DNA from: Mycetocola sp. | GTDB taxonomy: Bacteria; Actinomycetota; Actinomycetes; Actinomycetales; Microbacteriaceae | Assembly (NCBI RefSeq): GCF_025464835.1 | Contig: NZ_JAODMP010000085.1 | Coordinates: 21,074-85,073, forward strand | Direction: 5' to 3' | Length of the DNA stretch: 64,000 bases | Shown: positions 45,231 through 52,989 of the stretch, in pieces | Position numbering within the stretch: position 1 is the first letter of the stretch | Layout of the letters: every line of letters starts with the position of its first letter | Notes under the pieces: generated by a model | Told to the model about the DNA's origin: nothing | Seen by the model: the letters and a program-made list of their open reading frames with translations, nothing else | The model's database searches: none | Made by a program: the position numbers and the translations under genes

Positions 45231-45281
45231 CCGGACGGGTACACGCGTTCCGCCGGGGGTGAATTCGTCCGGACCGGGTGA
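45231..45281. repeat. dispersed repeat, copy B (pair with 37573-37621)
   Basis: CCGGACGGGTACACGCG, then CGCCGGGGG, then TTCGTCCGGACCGGGTGA match copy A. The ends TCCGGAC (45230-45236) and GTCCGGA (45267-45273) are inverted, so this is a small REP-like element. Confidence 0.7.
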
Positions 45282-45335
45282 AACGGTGCGAGCGCCGCCT
45301 CCCGCCCGAATCGAACGCCGCTCTTGACCGCGAAA

Positions 45336-45370
45336 CTAAACCGGTATAGCTTGACCCTAAACCGGTTAAG
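45336..45370. promoter_or_regulatory. two LacI-type operators upstream of the oligosaccharide operon
   Basis: CTAAACCGGTATAG (45336-45349) and CTAAACCGGTTAAG (45357-45370) share an AAACCGGT core and start exactly 21 bp apart, two helical turns. The core AACCGGTT of the second is a perfect palindrome with the central CG typical of LacI operators. A TTGACC hexamer at 45324-45329 could be a -35 whose -10 falls inside the first operator. Autorepression by the adjacent LacI regulator is inferred. Confidence 0.8.
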
Positions 45371-45394
45371 TTCCGATCTCAGTGCGGAGGCGAC

Positions 45395-46444
45395 ATGGCT
45401 CAACGTAAGCCGACGATCACCGATGTCGCGCGCACGGCCGGCGTCAGCAAAGGCCTCGTCTCCTTCGCCCTCAACGACAAGCCAGGCGTCTCGCCCGAAA
45501 CCCGTAAGCGGATCCTCGACATCGCCGGGGACCTCGGCTGGCGTCCCAGCCTCTCCGCCCGTTCGCTGTCGACGAGTACGTCATACGCGCTCGGTCTTGT
45601 CATCCGCCGCAAAGCTGAGGTGATCAGTGCCGACCCGTTCTTCCCCGCATTCATCGCCGGCGTCGAATCCGTCCTCGCGGAGGAAGGTCGTGCCCTCGTC
45701 CTCAGCGTCGTCCCGGATGCCGCAGCCGAACTGCGCAGTTACCGCACCCTCGCCGGCGACAACCGGGTCGACGGTGTGTTCCTCACAGACCTCCGCAACG
45801 CCGATGAGCGCTTCGGTCTGCTCGCCGAACTCGGCCTGCCGGCCGTCGCCCTCGGCCGCCCAGACCCTGCCGTGCCCTTCCCTTCCGTGCAGCTTGATGA
45901 CACTCGCGGCATCGCCGAGGCGGTCGCCCACCTCGCAAGCCTCGGGCACTCACGCATTGCACATGTCGCGGGCGACCCGCACATGATGCACGGCGGTCGT
46001 CGCCGCAGCTCCTTCGACGACGCGATGCGCGATGCGGGACTCGACCCCGCTCTCGTCGTTGAAACCGACTTCTCCGCCTCCAGCGGGGCGGATGCCACCC
46101 GGCGGCTTCTCGACGACGTTCGGCCTCCGACCGCGATCGTCTACGCCAACGACCCGATGGCCATCGCCGGGCTTGGGGTGGCGCAGCAACGCGGACTTCG
46201 CGTCCCGCATGACCTGTCGATCACCGGCTTCGACGGAACCGACATCTCCGGCTATGTCTACCCGGCCCTCACCACGATCACGAGCGACCCCGTCGAATGG
46301 GGCAGGGTCGCCGCTCGCTCCCTGCTCGAACTTGTCGCCTCTGGTTCGGTCGACAGCGTCGAGCTTCCCCCCGCCTCGCTCCTCATCCGAGCATCCACCG
46401 GCCCAGCACCATCCCACCGCGGCTCCGATGCCGCACACAGTTAA
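45395..46444 (+). CDS. LacI-family transcriptional repressor
   Basis: This 349-residue repressor has the HTH and hinge TITDVARTAGVSKGLVSFAL, LNDKPGVSPETRKRI and a periplasmic-binding-protein-like effector domain, with family motifs SLGHSRIAHVAGDP and LSITGFDGTDISGYVYPALT. It is the first gene of the operon and binds the CTAAACCGGT operators just upstream by inference. The inducer is probably the imported oligosaccharide or its product. Confidence 0.92.
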   Translation: MAQRKPTITDVARTAGVSKGLVSFALNDKPGVSPETRKRILDIAGDLGWRPSLSARSLSTSTSYALGLVIRRKAEVISADPFFPAFIAGVESVLAEEGRALVLSVVPDAAAELRSYRTLAGDNRVDGVFLTDLRNADERFGLLAELGLPAVALGRPDPAVPFPSVQLDDTRGIAEAVAHLASLGHSRIAHVAGDPHMMHGGRRRSSFDDAMRDAGLDPALVVETDFSASSGADATRRLLDDVRPPTAIVYANDPMAIAGLGVAQQRGLRVPHDLSITGFDGTDISGYVYPALTTITSDPVEWGRVAARSLLELVASGSVDSVELPPASLLIRASTGPAPSHRGSDAAHS

Positions 46445-46455
46445 GGAGAAAACCC

Positions 46456-47748
46456 GTGCAACGACGCACTCTCATCTCGGCGACAGCCACAGCGGCCGCC
46501 GCTCTCCTCGCGCTCACCGCGTGCTCGGGAGGAGGCGCAGCCGACTCGGATGCCCTCACCTCCCGTGGCGACATCACCATCTGGTATTCCAACAACGAGC
46601 AGGAAGTCGCCTGGGCCAAGGCCATGGTCGACGCCTGGAACGCTGAGAACCCCGAGGAGCAGATCAAAGCCCAGGAGATTCCGGCCGGTGACTCGAGTGA
46701 AGAAGTCATCGGAGCCGCGATCACCGCCGGCACCGCGCCCTGCCTCGTCTTCAACACCGCGCCATCCGCCGTCGGCCAGTTCCAGAAGCAGGGCGGTCTC
46801 GTCGACCTCGCCTCCTTCGAAGACGGAACGGCATACATCGAAGAACGCAGCGGGGAGTCTGCGGAGCAATATCGTGCGCCCGAAGGTGGTTACTTCCAGA
46901 TGCCGTGGAAGTCGAACCCGGTGATGATCTTCTACAACAAGGACAAGTTCACTCAGGCCGGTCTTGATCCGGAGAACCCGGCGCTGTCGACCTACGACGA
47001 CTTCCTCGCCACGTCGAAGACCCTCGTCGAATCGGGGGCGGCGCAGTTCGCCATCAACCCGTCTCCGACGAGCCAGTTCTTCCAGGTCGGCTTCGACTTC
47101 CTCCCGCTGTTTGCGGCTGAAAGCGGAGGCAAGGGGCTCGTCGAAGACGGTAAAGCGACGTTCGCCGGCGAAGAGGGGCTCGCCGTCGGCGAATTCTGGA
47201 AGTCGCTCTACGATCAGGGCTTCTCTGGTCGCGAGGAAGTCCAGGGAGACGCCTTCGCCGACGGCGTATCGGCGATGTCGATCGTCGGCCCATGGGCCAT
47301 CTCCGTTTACGGCGACAGCATCAACTGGGGTTCGGTGCCCGTGCCCACGAGCAGTGGCATCGCTCCGGAGGAGACCTACACCTTCAGCGACGCCAAGAAT
47401 GTCGGCCTCTACTCGGCCTGCAAGAACCAGGCGACAGCCTGGGACGTGCTCAAGTTCGCAACGAGCGAGGAGCAGGACGGTCAGCTGCTCGAGCTGACCG
47501 GACAGATGCCGCTCCGGGCGAACCTTCCTGACACGTACCCGGACTACTTCGAAGCGAACCCTGCTTACACGCAGTTCGGCGACCAGGCATCCCGCACCGT
47601 CGAGGTGCCTGCAGGAAGTAACACCGTCGAGATGATGCAGGACCTCCGTGACGCATACACCAAGGCTGTCATCTCGGGTGAGGGCGACCTCGAAGAAGCT
47701 CTGAAGGGGGCTGCCGAGAAGGTCGACGCTCTGGCCGAAGAGGGATGA
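46456..47748 (+). CDS. ABC solute-binding lipoprotein for an oligosaccharide
   Basis: This 430-residue lipoprotein starts at GTG with AAGGAG. The signal peptide ends LLALTAC with lipid-anchored Cys23. The mature protein is of the carbohydrate-uptake-1 type (ITIWYSNNEQEVAWAKAMVD, GYFQMPWKSNPVMIFYNKDK, ACKNQATAWDVLKFATSEEQ). It binds the ligand outside the membrane for the two permeases that follow. Confidence 0.92.
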   Translation: MQRRTLISATATAAAALLALTACSGGGAADSDALTSRGDITIWYSNNEQEVAWAKAMVDAWNAENPEEQIKAQEIPAGDSSEEVIGAAITAGTAPCLVFNTAPSAVGQFQKQGGLVDLASFEDGTAYIEERSGESAEQYRAPEGGYFQMPWKSNPVMIFYNKDKFTQAGLDPENPALSTYDDFLATSKTLVESGAAQFAINPSPTSQFFQVGFDFLPLFAAESGGKGLVEDGKATFAGEEGLAVGEFWKSLYDQGFSGREEVQGDAFADGVSAMSIVGPWAISVYGDSINWGSVPVPTSSGIAPEETYTFSDAKNVGLYSACKNQATAWDVLKFATSEEQDGQLLELTGQMPLRANLPDTYPDYFEANPAYTQFGDQASRTVEVPAGSNTVEMMQDLRDAYTKAVISGEGDLEEALKGAAEKVDALAEEG

Positions 47749-47751
47749 GCC

Positions 47752-48717
47752 ATGTCATCCGAAACGCTCGGCCGGTCTCCGGGGGTTGCCAGCCCCCGAG
47801 GACCGGCCGGGGCGGGATCGCGCAAGCGACCCGTAGTTCAACGCGTCTTCGGTAAGAACCCGCTCGGCGCACTTCTCAGCACGCCGTACCTGATCTTCCT
47901 GGCCGTGGTCTTCGCGTACCCGCTCGTCTTTGCGTTCTACATGTCGCTCCACGACTACTTCTTCTCTGCACCGGGGGCCGTCGTCGATCGTCCGTTCATC
48001 GGGATCGACAATTACGTCGCGGCGCTCACCGACCCGCAGGTTCTCCAGTCCTTCCGTAACGTCGGTGTGTTCCTCATCATCAACGTGCCGCTCACGGTAA
48101 TTTTGGCGATTGTCCTCGCCACAGCGCTCAACCGTGTCGTGCACTTCCGCGCGTTCCTGCGGGTCAGCTTTTATGTGCCGTACGTCACGGCGAGCGTGGC
48201 CGTTGTCGCCGTGTGGCTGTTCATGTTCAGTGGCAACGGGCTTATCAACAACGTCATCGGCCCGCTGGCGCCGGACCCGTCGTGGCTGATCAACCCGACC
48301 CTGGCCATGCCGACCATCGCCCTGTACGTCACCTGGAAACAGCTGGGCTTCTTCATCCTGCTCTACCTCGCTGCTCTCCAGAATGTGCCGAATGAACTGT
48401 ATGAGTCGGCGTCGACCGACGGGGCAGGTCCGATCCGGTCCTTCTTCTCGGTGACGGTCCCTGGCGTGAGACCGGCGACAGCGCTCGTGCTCATGCTGGC
48501 CACCATCACCGGAGCGAACCTGTTCACCGAGCCGTATCTCCTCACCGGGGGCGGCGGGCCGAACGGGGCGTCTAGCTCCCCGGTCTTCGTCATGTACCAG
48601 GAGGGCCTGCAGCAGGGTAAACCCGGCTTCGCCGCTGCGATCGGCGTCGTGCTGGTCATCATCGTCCTCACCATCGCCCTGCTTGAAAACCGGTTCGCCG
48701 GTGGAAAGGAAGAATGA
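47752..48717 (+). CDS. sugar ABC importer permease, MalF type
   Basis: This 321-residue permease has six helices and the EAA loop ELYESASTDGAGPIRSFFSV. It has YLIFLAVVFAYPLVFAFYMS near the N-terminus. It is 3 bases after the lipoprotein gene and overlaps the next permease by 4 bases. No ATPase is in the operon, so a shared multi-sugar ATPase elsewhere (MsiK-like) must energise it, as is common in actinobacteria. Confidence 0.92.
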   Translation: MSSETLGRSPGVASPRGPAGAGSRKRPVVQRVFGKNPLGALLSTPYLIFLAVVFAYPLVFAFYMSLHDYFFSAPGAVVDRPFIGIDNYVAALTDPQVLQSFRNVGVFLIINVPLTVILAIVLATALNRVVHFRAFLRVSFYVPYVTASVAVVAVWLFMFSGNGLINNVIGPLAPDPSWLINPTLAMPTIALYVTWKQLGFFILLYLAALQNVPNELYESASTDGAGPIRSFFSVTVPGVRPATALVLMLATITGANLFTEPYLLTGGGGPNGASSSPVFVMYQEGLQQGKPGFAAAIGVVLVIIVLTIALLENRFAGGKEE

Positions 48718-49580
48718 TGTCTGCGCAACGCCGCGTTCCAGGACAGCTCAGCCGCGGACAGGCGATCCTTCGAGGGGTCGTACTCGGCCTGGGTGCGCTG
48801 GTCTTCCTCTTCCCGTTCTACTACATGGTGATCGGTTCGCTGCAGAGGTTCCCGGACACCTCGCTCGGGGGGATCTTCCCGAATCCGGCGAACATCACCG
48901 GTGCGAACTACGTCGCGATCAACGAGCGGATCAACCTGTTCTCCGGTCTGATCAACTCCGGCATCTTCGCCGGCGGCGTCGTCCTCGGCACCGTCCTGTT
49001 CGGCATGGTCACCGGCTATGCGCTTGCGGTGCTGAAATGGCGCGGGCGCGGTGCGACATTCGCTCTCGCGCTGCTGGTGCAGACCATTCCCTTTCAGCTG
49101 CTCATGATCCCGCTCTACGTGATGATCGCGCGCGACTACGGCCTCGGCGACACTCACCTGGGCATGATCCTGCCGTACCTCATCAACTCGACCGCTGTGG
49201 TCATCTTCCGCCAGTACTTCCTGCAGATTCCGAAGGAACTGTTCGACGCCGCGAGGATCGACGGCGCAAGTGAACTGCGTGTGCTCTGGCAGGTGGCGAT
49301 CCCGCTTGTGCGTCCAGCGCTGGTCACGGTCATCCTGATCACCTTCATCGGCCCGTGGAACGAATTCCTCTGGCCGTTTCTCATCACAAAGGAAGCCAGC
49401 CTGCAACCGCTCGCTGTCTCGCTCGCCAACTACATCTCCACCATCGCCGCATCCACGACCAACCCGTTCGGCGCGATGCTGGCCGGAGCCGTCGTGCTCG
49501 CCGCGCCGGTCGTCCTTCTGTTCATCTATTTCCAGCGTTTCTTCGTCTCCACGGACATCGGCTCCGGGGTGAAAGGTTGA
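48714..49580 (+). CDS. sugar ABC importer permease, MalG type
   Basis: This 288-residue permease has the EAA loop ELFDAARIDGASELRVLWQV and the usual MalG C-terminal FYFQ-type end (here LLFIYFQRFFVSTDIGSGV). It overlaps the MalF-type gene by ATGATG/TGA, so ATG at 48714 or 48717 is possible. It pairs with the upstream permease as a heterodimer. Confidence 0.93.
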   Translation: MMSAQRRVPGQLSRGQAILRGVVLGLGALVFLFPFYYMVIGSLQRFPDTSLGGIFPNPANITGANYVAINERINLFSGLINSGIFAGGVVLGTVLFGMVTGYALAVLKWRGRGATFALALLVQTIPFQLLMIPLYVMIARDYGLGDTHLGMILPYLINSTAVVIFRQYFLQIPKELFDAARIDGASELRVLWQVAIPLVRPALVTVILITFIGPWNEFLWPFLITKEASLQPLAVSLANYISTIAASTTNPFGAMLAGAVVLAAPVVLLFIYFQRFFVSTDIGSGVKG

Positions 49581-49582
49581 CC

Positions 49583-50653
49583 ATGTCAGTCCAGTCCACT
49601 CGTTTTCCATACAAGCTCACCCGGGTCGGTGTCGTCATGACGCCAGAACCAGGGAACGAGCTTGAGGCTGAGGGGGTCCTCAACCCCGGATCGGGCCGTG
49701 GCCCCGATGGTGAGTTGTATCTCCTGCCGCGCATGGTCGAAGCCGGGAACGTCTCCCGCGTCGGTCTGGCCCGGGTCGTCATCGAGGACGGGATCCCGGT
49801 CTCGGTCGAGCGCGAGGGCGTTGTTCTCGCACCGGACCGCGGCTGGGAACGCGGTGTCGGCAACGCGGGCGTCGAAGATCCCCGCATCACCTGGATCGAG
49901 GACCTCGGACTTCACGTGATGACCTACGTCGCCTACGGACCCCTCGGGCCACGCAGCGCGATAGCTACCTCTCCGGATCTCCGCGAGTGGACCCGGCTCG
50001 GCCCGGTTCTCTACGAGTACGACGACGACCTCGACATGGATCTCAACCTTTTCCACAACAAGGACACGGTGTTCTTCCCCGAGGCCGTCACCGGCCCGGA
50101 CGGTGTGCGGAGCTTCGCGGTGCTTCACCGGCCGATGTGGGACCTCGACGAGGTCAAGCCAGGGCAGGGCATCCGGGTCCCTGCCGGTATCACCGACGAC
50201 CGGCAAAGCATCTGGATCAGCTTCGTCCACGTCGATGACGTCGCCCGCGACATCCGCTCCCTGACGTCTTGGCGCGGCCACCGATTCCTCGCCGGACCGG
50301 CTTTCCCGTTCGAAGCGGTCAAGATCGGGGGCGGCCCAGCCCCCCTCCGCGTACCCGAGGGGTGGCTCCTGCTGCATCACGGGGTCACCGGGGTTCTCGC
50401 CCGCGCTTTCGACCAGCAGCAGAATGTGAATTACGCCGCCGGCGGAATGATCCTCGACGCTGAGCAGCCATGGAAAGTCGTCGCCCGGACGGAGGAACCG
50501 CTGCTTGCCGCCGAGACAGCCGATGAGAAAAGCGGGATCGTGCCGAACGTCGTCTTCCCAACAGCGATCGAGAAGATTGGCGATGCGCACTTTGTTTTCT
50601 ATGGGATGGCAGACTCGAAGATCGGTGCTGCCCGCCTGGAGGGCGTAAGCTGA
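49583..50653 (+). CDS. GH130-family glycosidase/phosphorylase
   Basis: This 356-residue five-bladed beta-propeller enzyme of GH130 acts on beta-mannosides in characterised members, either as phosphorylase or hydrolase. Motifs are GVLNPGSGRGPDGELYLLPR at about 31-50, NAGVEDPRITW, the DMDLNLFHNKDTVFFPEA segment, and ILDAEQPWKVVARTEEPLL near the end. It has no signal peptide, so it is cytosolic and acts on imported material. Subfamily and linkage cannot be fixed by eye. Confidence 0.85.
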   Translation: MSVQSTRFPYKLTRVGVVMTPEPGNELEAEGVLNPGSGRGPDGELYLLPRMVEAGNVSRVGLARVVIEDGIPVSVEREGVVLAPDRGWERGVGNAGVEDPRITWIEDLGLHVMTYVAYGPLGPRSAIATSPDLREWTRLGPVLYEYDDDLDMDLNLFHNKDTVFFPEAVTGPDGVRSFAVLHRPMWDLDEVKPGQGIRVPAGITDDRQSIWISFVHVDDVARDIRSLTSWRGHRFLAGPAFPFEAVKIGGGPAPLRVPEGWLLLHHGVTGVLARAFDQQQNVNYAAGGMILDAEQPWKVVARTEEPLLAAETADEKSGIVPNVVFPTAIEKIGDAHFVFYGMADSKIGAARLEGVS

Positions 50654-50691
50654 CGATCACTCACGGCACCGGCGCTTGAGAGGAGCGGCAC

Positions 50692-52707
50692 ATGCTTGCA
50701 GGAACACGCCACCGGATCACGGCGGTCCTCACTGCAGCCCTCCTCACGGTTGGAACAGTGGCTATGGCCGCTCCGGCAGCCGCAGCCCCCGAACCGCTCA
50801 CGAACGTCGCCCACCTGGACTTCCTCCTCGATGAGGTCGCTCCGGCGGAGACCGCCGAGCACACGACGTATCGGCTGGCCGAAGAACCCGCGCTCGTCAT
50901 GCCGTGGACATACGCCGACGCTCGCGACGGCGAGACCTTCGAGCGCATCGGCGGGGGAGAGTTCGACCCGGAAACCGGATACTACGGCCAGGGTGCGTTC
51001 AACGCCGACGATGTGACCCGCGCCGCGGTCGTCTATCTGCGCCACTGGCAGCAGTCCGGGGATGCCGCGTCGCAGCAGAAGGCCTATGAGCTGCTTCGCT
51101 CCGTCGCATATCTGCAGACGGCCACGGGGCAGAACGCCGGCAATGTCGTGTTGTGGATGCAGGACGACGGAACGCTGAACCCCAGCGCAGAACCGGTCGA
51201 GCTCCCCGATCCGTCCGACTCCGCCGAGAGCTACTGGCTGGCCCGCACTCTCTGGGCGCTCGGCGAAGGCTACGCGGCGTTCCGCGACGTCGATGCCGAC
51301 TTCGCCGCCTTCCTCCAGGACCGGTTGCAGCTCAGCGTGGCCGCCGTCGACCGTCAGGTGCTCGATGCCTACGGCGAGTACCTCGTCGTCGACGGTGTGG
51401 AACTGCCCGCGTGGCTGATCACCAACGGGGCGGACGCCAGCGCCGAGGCGGTGCTCGGTCTTGCCGCTTATTCGGACGCCGCTCCCGAGGATGCCGCCGT
51501 CCGTGACGCCCTGTCCAAACTGGCCGAGGGCATCGCCAGGATGGGCGCGGGTGACGCTCAGGACTGGCCGTACGGTGCAATCCTGCCCTGGGCCGAGTCC
51601 CGCTCGATCTGGCATGCATGGGGTACGCAGATGCCTGCGGCTCTCGCCGCGGCATCCGCGACTCTCAGCAAGCCGGAGTTGCTGGCACCGGCCATCGCCG
51701 ACTCCGCCGTCTTCGACCCGGTCCTGCTGACCGCGGGCGGGCCTGATAACGCCTGGCTGCCAACCCCGATCGACAAGACGCAGATCGCTTACGGGGTGGA
51801 CTCCCGGTTGCAGTCTCTCCTGGCCGTGGCCGATGTGGCAGGGCTTCCCGGGCTGAAGGAACTGGCTTCCGTGTTCGGCAGCTGGTATTTCGGCACGAAC
51901 GCCTCCGGCGAGGCGATCTACAACCCTGATACCGGGGTGACCTACGACGGAGTCGCCGCGGACGGAACCATCAACCGGAACAGCGGGGCCGAGAGCACCA
52001 TTCACGGCCTGTTGTCGATGCTCGCACTCGACGCGCATCCGGATGTCGCCGAGCGGGCGGCCGGCCTCACCACCGTGGAATCCCGGTCAGGACTCACCGT
52101 CGTCGAGGCGGAGGCGACGACCACGACGACGGGTTCCGTCGTTACGCCGGCCTCGACGTGGACCGGTGAATCGCAGTACTCAGGTACCGGCTACCTCGAA
52201 CTGAACCGACGGGAAACTGCCAGCTTCTCCTTGCCGACATCCTCGAGTGCCTGGCTTATCGAGCCGGTGGTCTACTCGGCTGAGAACGGAAAGGCACGAT
52301 CCCTCTGGCGCGGTGGCGTCCTCCCACTGGGCGTGCTCAAGCACGGCGTCGGTGACCAGGGCGTGACCGCTGTGCCAGGGGCTCTGTTGCCGCAGTCGCT
52401 GCGGATCGGCATCCCCGCATCGCAGTCCACCGTGTCGGTGACCGCGCTGACAGGCACGGTGGCTCTCGACGCGCTGATCCTGCGGCCGGTGATCGGCCGG
52501 CTCGTCTTCTCGGGCCCGGTTGGCAGTACCGAGCTCGCGCACTCGTCGAGTGCGCTCCCGCAGCGGGTCGCGATGAACGAAGGCGGCAGCACCGGCACGC
52601 TGCGCAGTTACGATTCCGGTGGCAGGCTCGTCGCCTCGTACACGATCGCGGGGCCCGCGCACGTCACGATCAGGCCCGGCGGATTCGCCGTCGTCACCAG
52701 CGGCTAG
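50692..52707 (+). CDS. large secreted protein, last gene of the oligosaccharide operon
   Basis: This 671-residue protein has a Sec signal peptide ending AMAAPAAAA before APEPLTNVAHLDFLLDEV. Residues about 60-480 look helical and repetitive (VVYLRHWQQSGDAASQQKAY, SAESYWLARTLWALGEGYAA), suggestive of an (alpha/alpha) barrel. The C-terminal 180 residues are Ser/Thr/Gly-rich and strand-like, as in a carbohydrate-binding module. No glycoside hydrolase family is recognised. Co-location with GH130 and a sugar importer suggests an extracellular step, probably depolymerisation or binding of the same polymer. Confidence 0.8.
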   Translation: MLAGTRHRITAVLTAALLTVGTVAMAAPAAAAPEPLTNVAHLDFLLDEVAPAETAEHTTYRLAEEPALVMPWTYADARDGETFERIGGGEFDPETGYYGQGAFNADDVTRAAVVYLRHWQQSGDAASQQKAYELLRSVAYLQTATGQNAGNVVLWMQDDGTLNPSAEPVELPDPSDSAESYWLARTLWALGEGYAAFRDVDADFAAFLQDRLQLSVAAVDRQVLDAYGEYLVVDGVELPAWLITNGADASAEAVLGLAAYSDAAPEDAAVRDALSKLAEGIARMGAGDAQDWPYGAILPWAESRSIWHAWGTQMPAALAAASATLSKPELLAPAIADSAVFDPVLLTAGGPDNAWLPTPIDKTQIAYGVDSRLQSLLAVADVAGLPGLKELASVFGSWYFGTNASGEAIYNPDTGVTYDGVAADGTINRNSGAESTIHGLLSMLALDAHPDVAERAAGLTTVESRSGLTVVEAEATTTTTGSVVTPASTWTGESQYSGTGYLELNRRETASFSLPTSSSAWLIEPVVYSAENGKARSLWRGGVLPLGVLKHGVGDQGVTAVPGALLPQSLRIGIPASQSTVSVTALTGTVALDALILRPVIGRLVFSGPVGSTELAHSSSALPQRVAMNEGGSTGTLRSYDSGGRLVASYTIAGPAHVTIRPGGFAVVTSG

Positions 52708-52739
52708 ATCCACCAGGGCCCGCGATCGGTGCCGCCAGG

Positions 52740-52947
52740 TTATTCGGCGCCGAGGTCAGTTTCATGCACCGCCAACAGTTCGGTGAGTGCCGCACCGGCG
52801 CCGTCGCCATCGGCGGCGTGACGATCTCGCCGTTGGCCGCGCCAACGCTCATGATCGGCAGGATGCTCGCCGCGTTGAGCAGACCGCTGGCTTCTGGTGC
52901 GATGGTGACTGCGACCGGCTGGCGTCGACCGCTGTGCGTTTCGGCAT
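52740..52947 (-). pseudogene. ptsH: HPr (ptsH) remnant, multiply disrupted
   Basis: Pieces of HPr lie in order in three frames: MPKRTAV and ASR with a good AAGGAA ribosome site and ATG at 52947, then VAVTIAPEASGLLNAASILP with GEIVT, then AADGDGAGAALTELLAVHET with DLGAE and a TAA at 52740. The stretch of about 20 residues holding the phosphorylatable His15 (normally GLHARPA) is deleted, and at least one further frameshift separates the last two pieces. A functional HPr must be encoded elsewhere for the PTS to work. Confidence 0.85.
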
Positions 52948-52989
52948 GGAGATTCCTTGATGGGCTGAACGGTTTGAGGAGGGCGGGAG

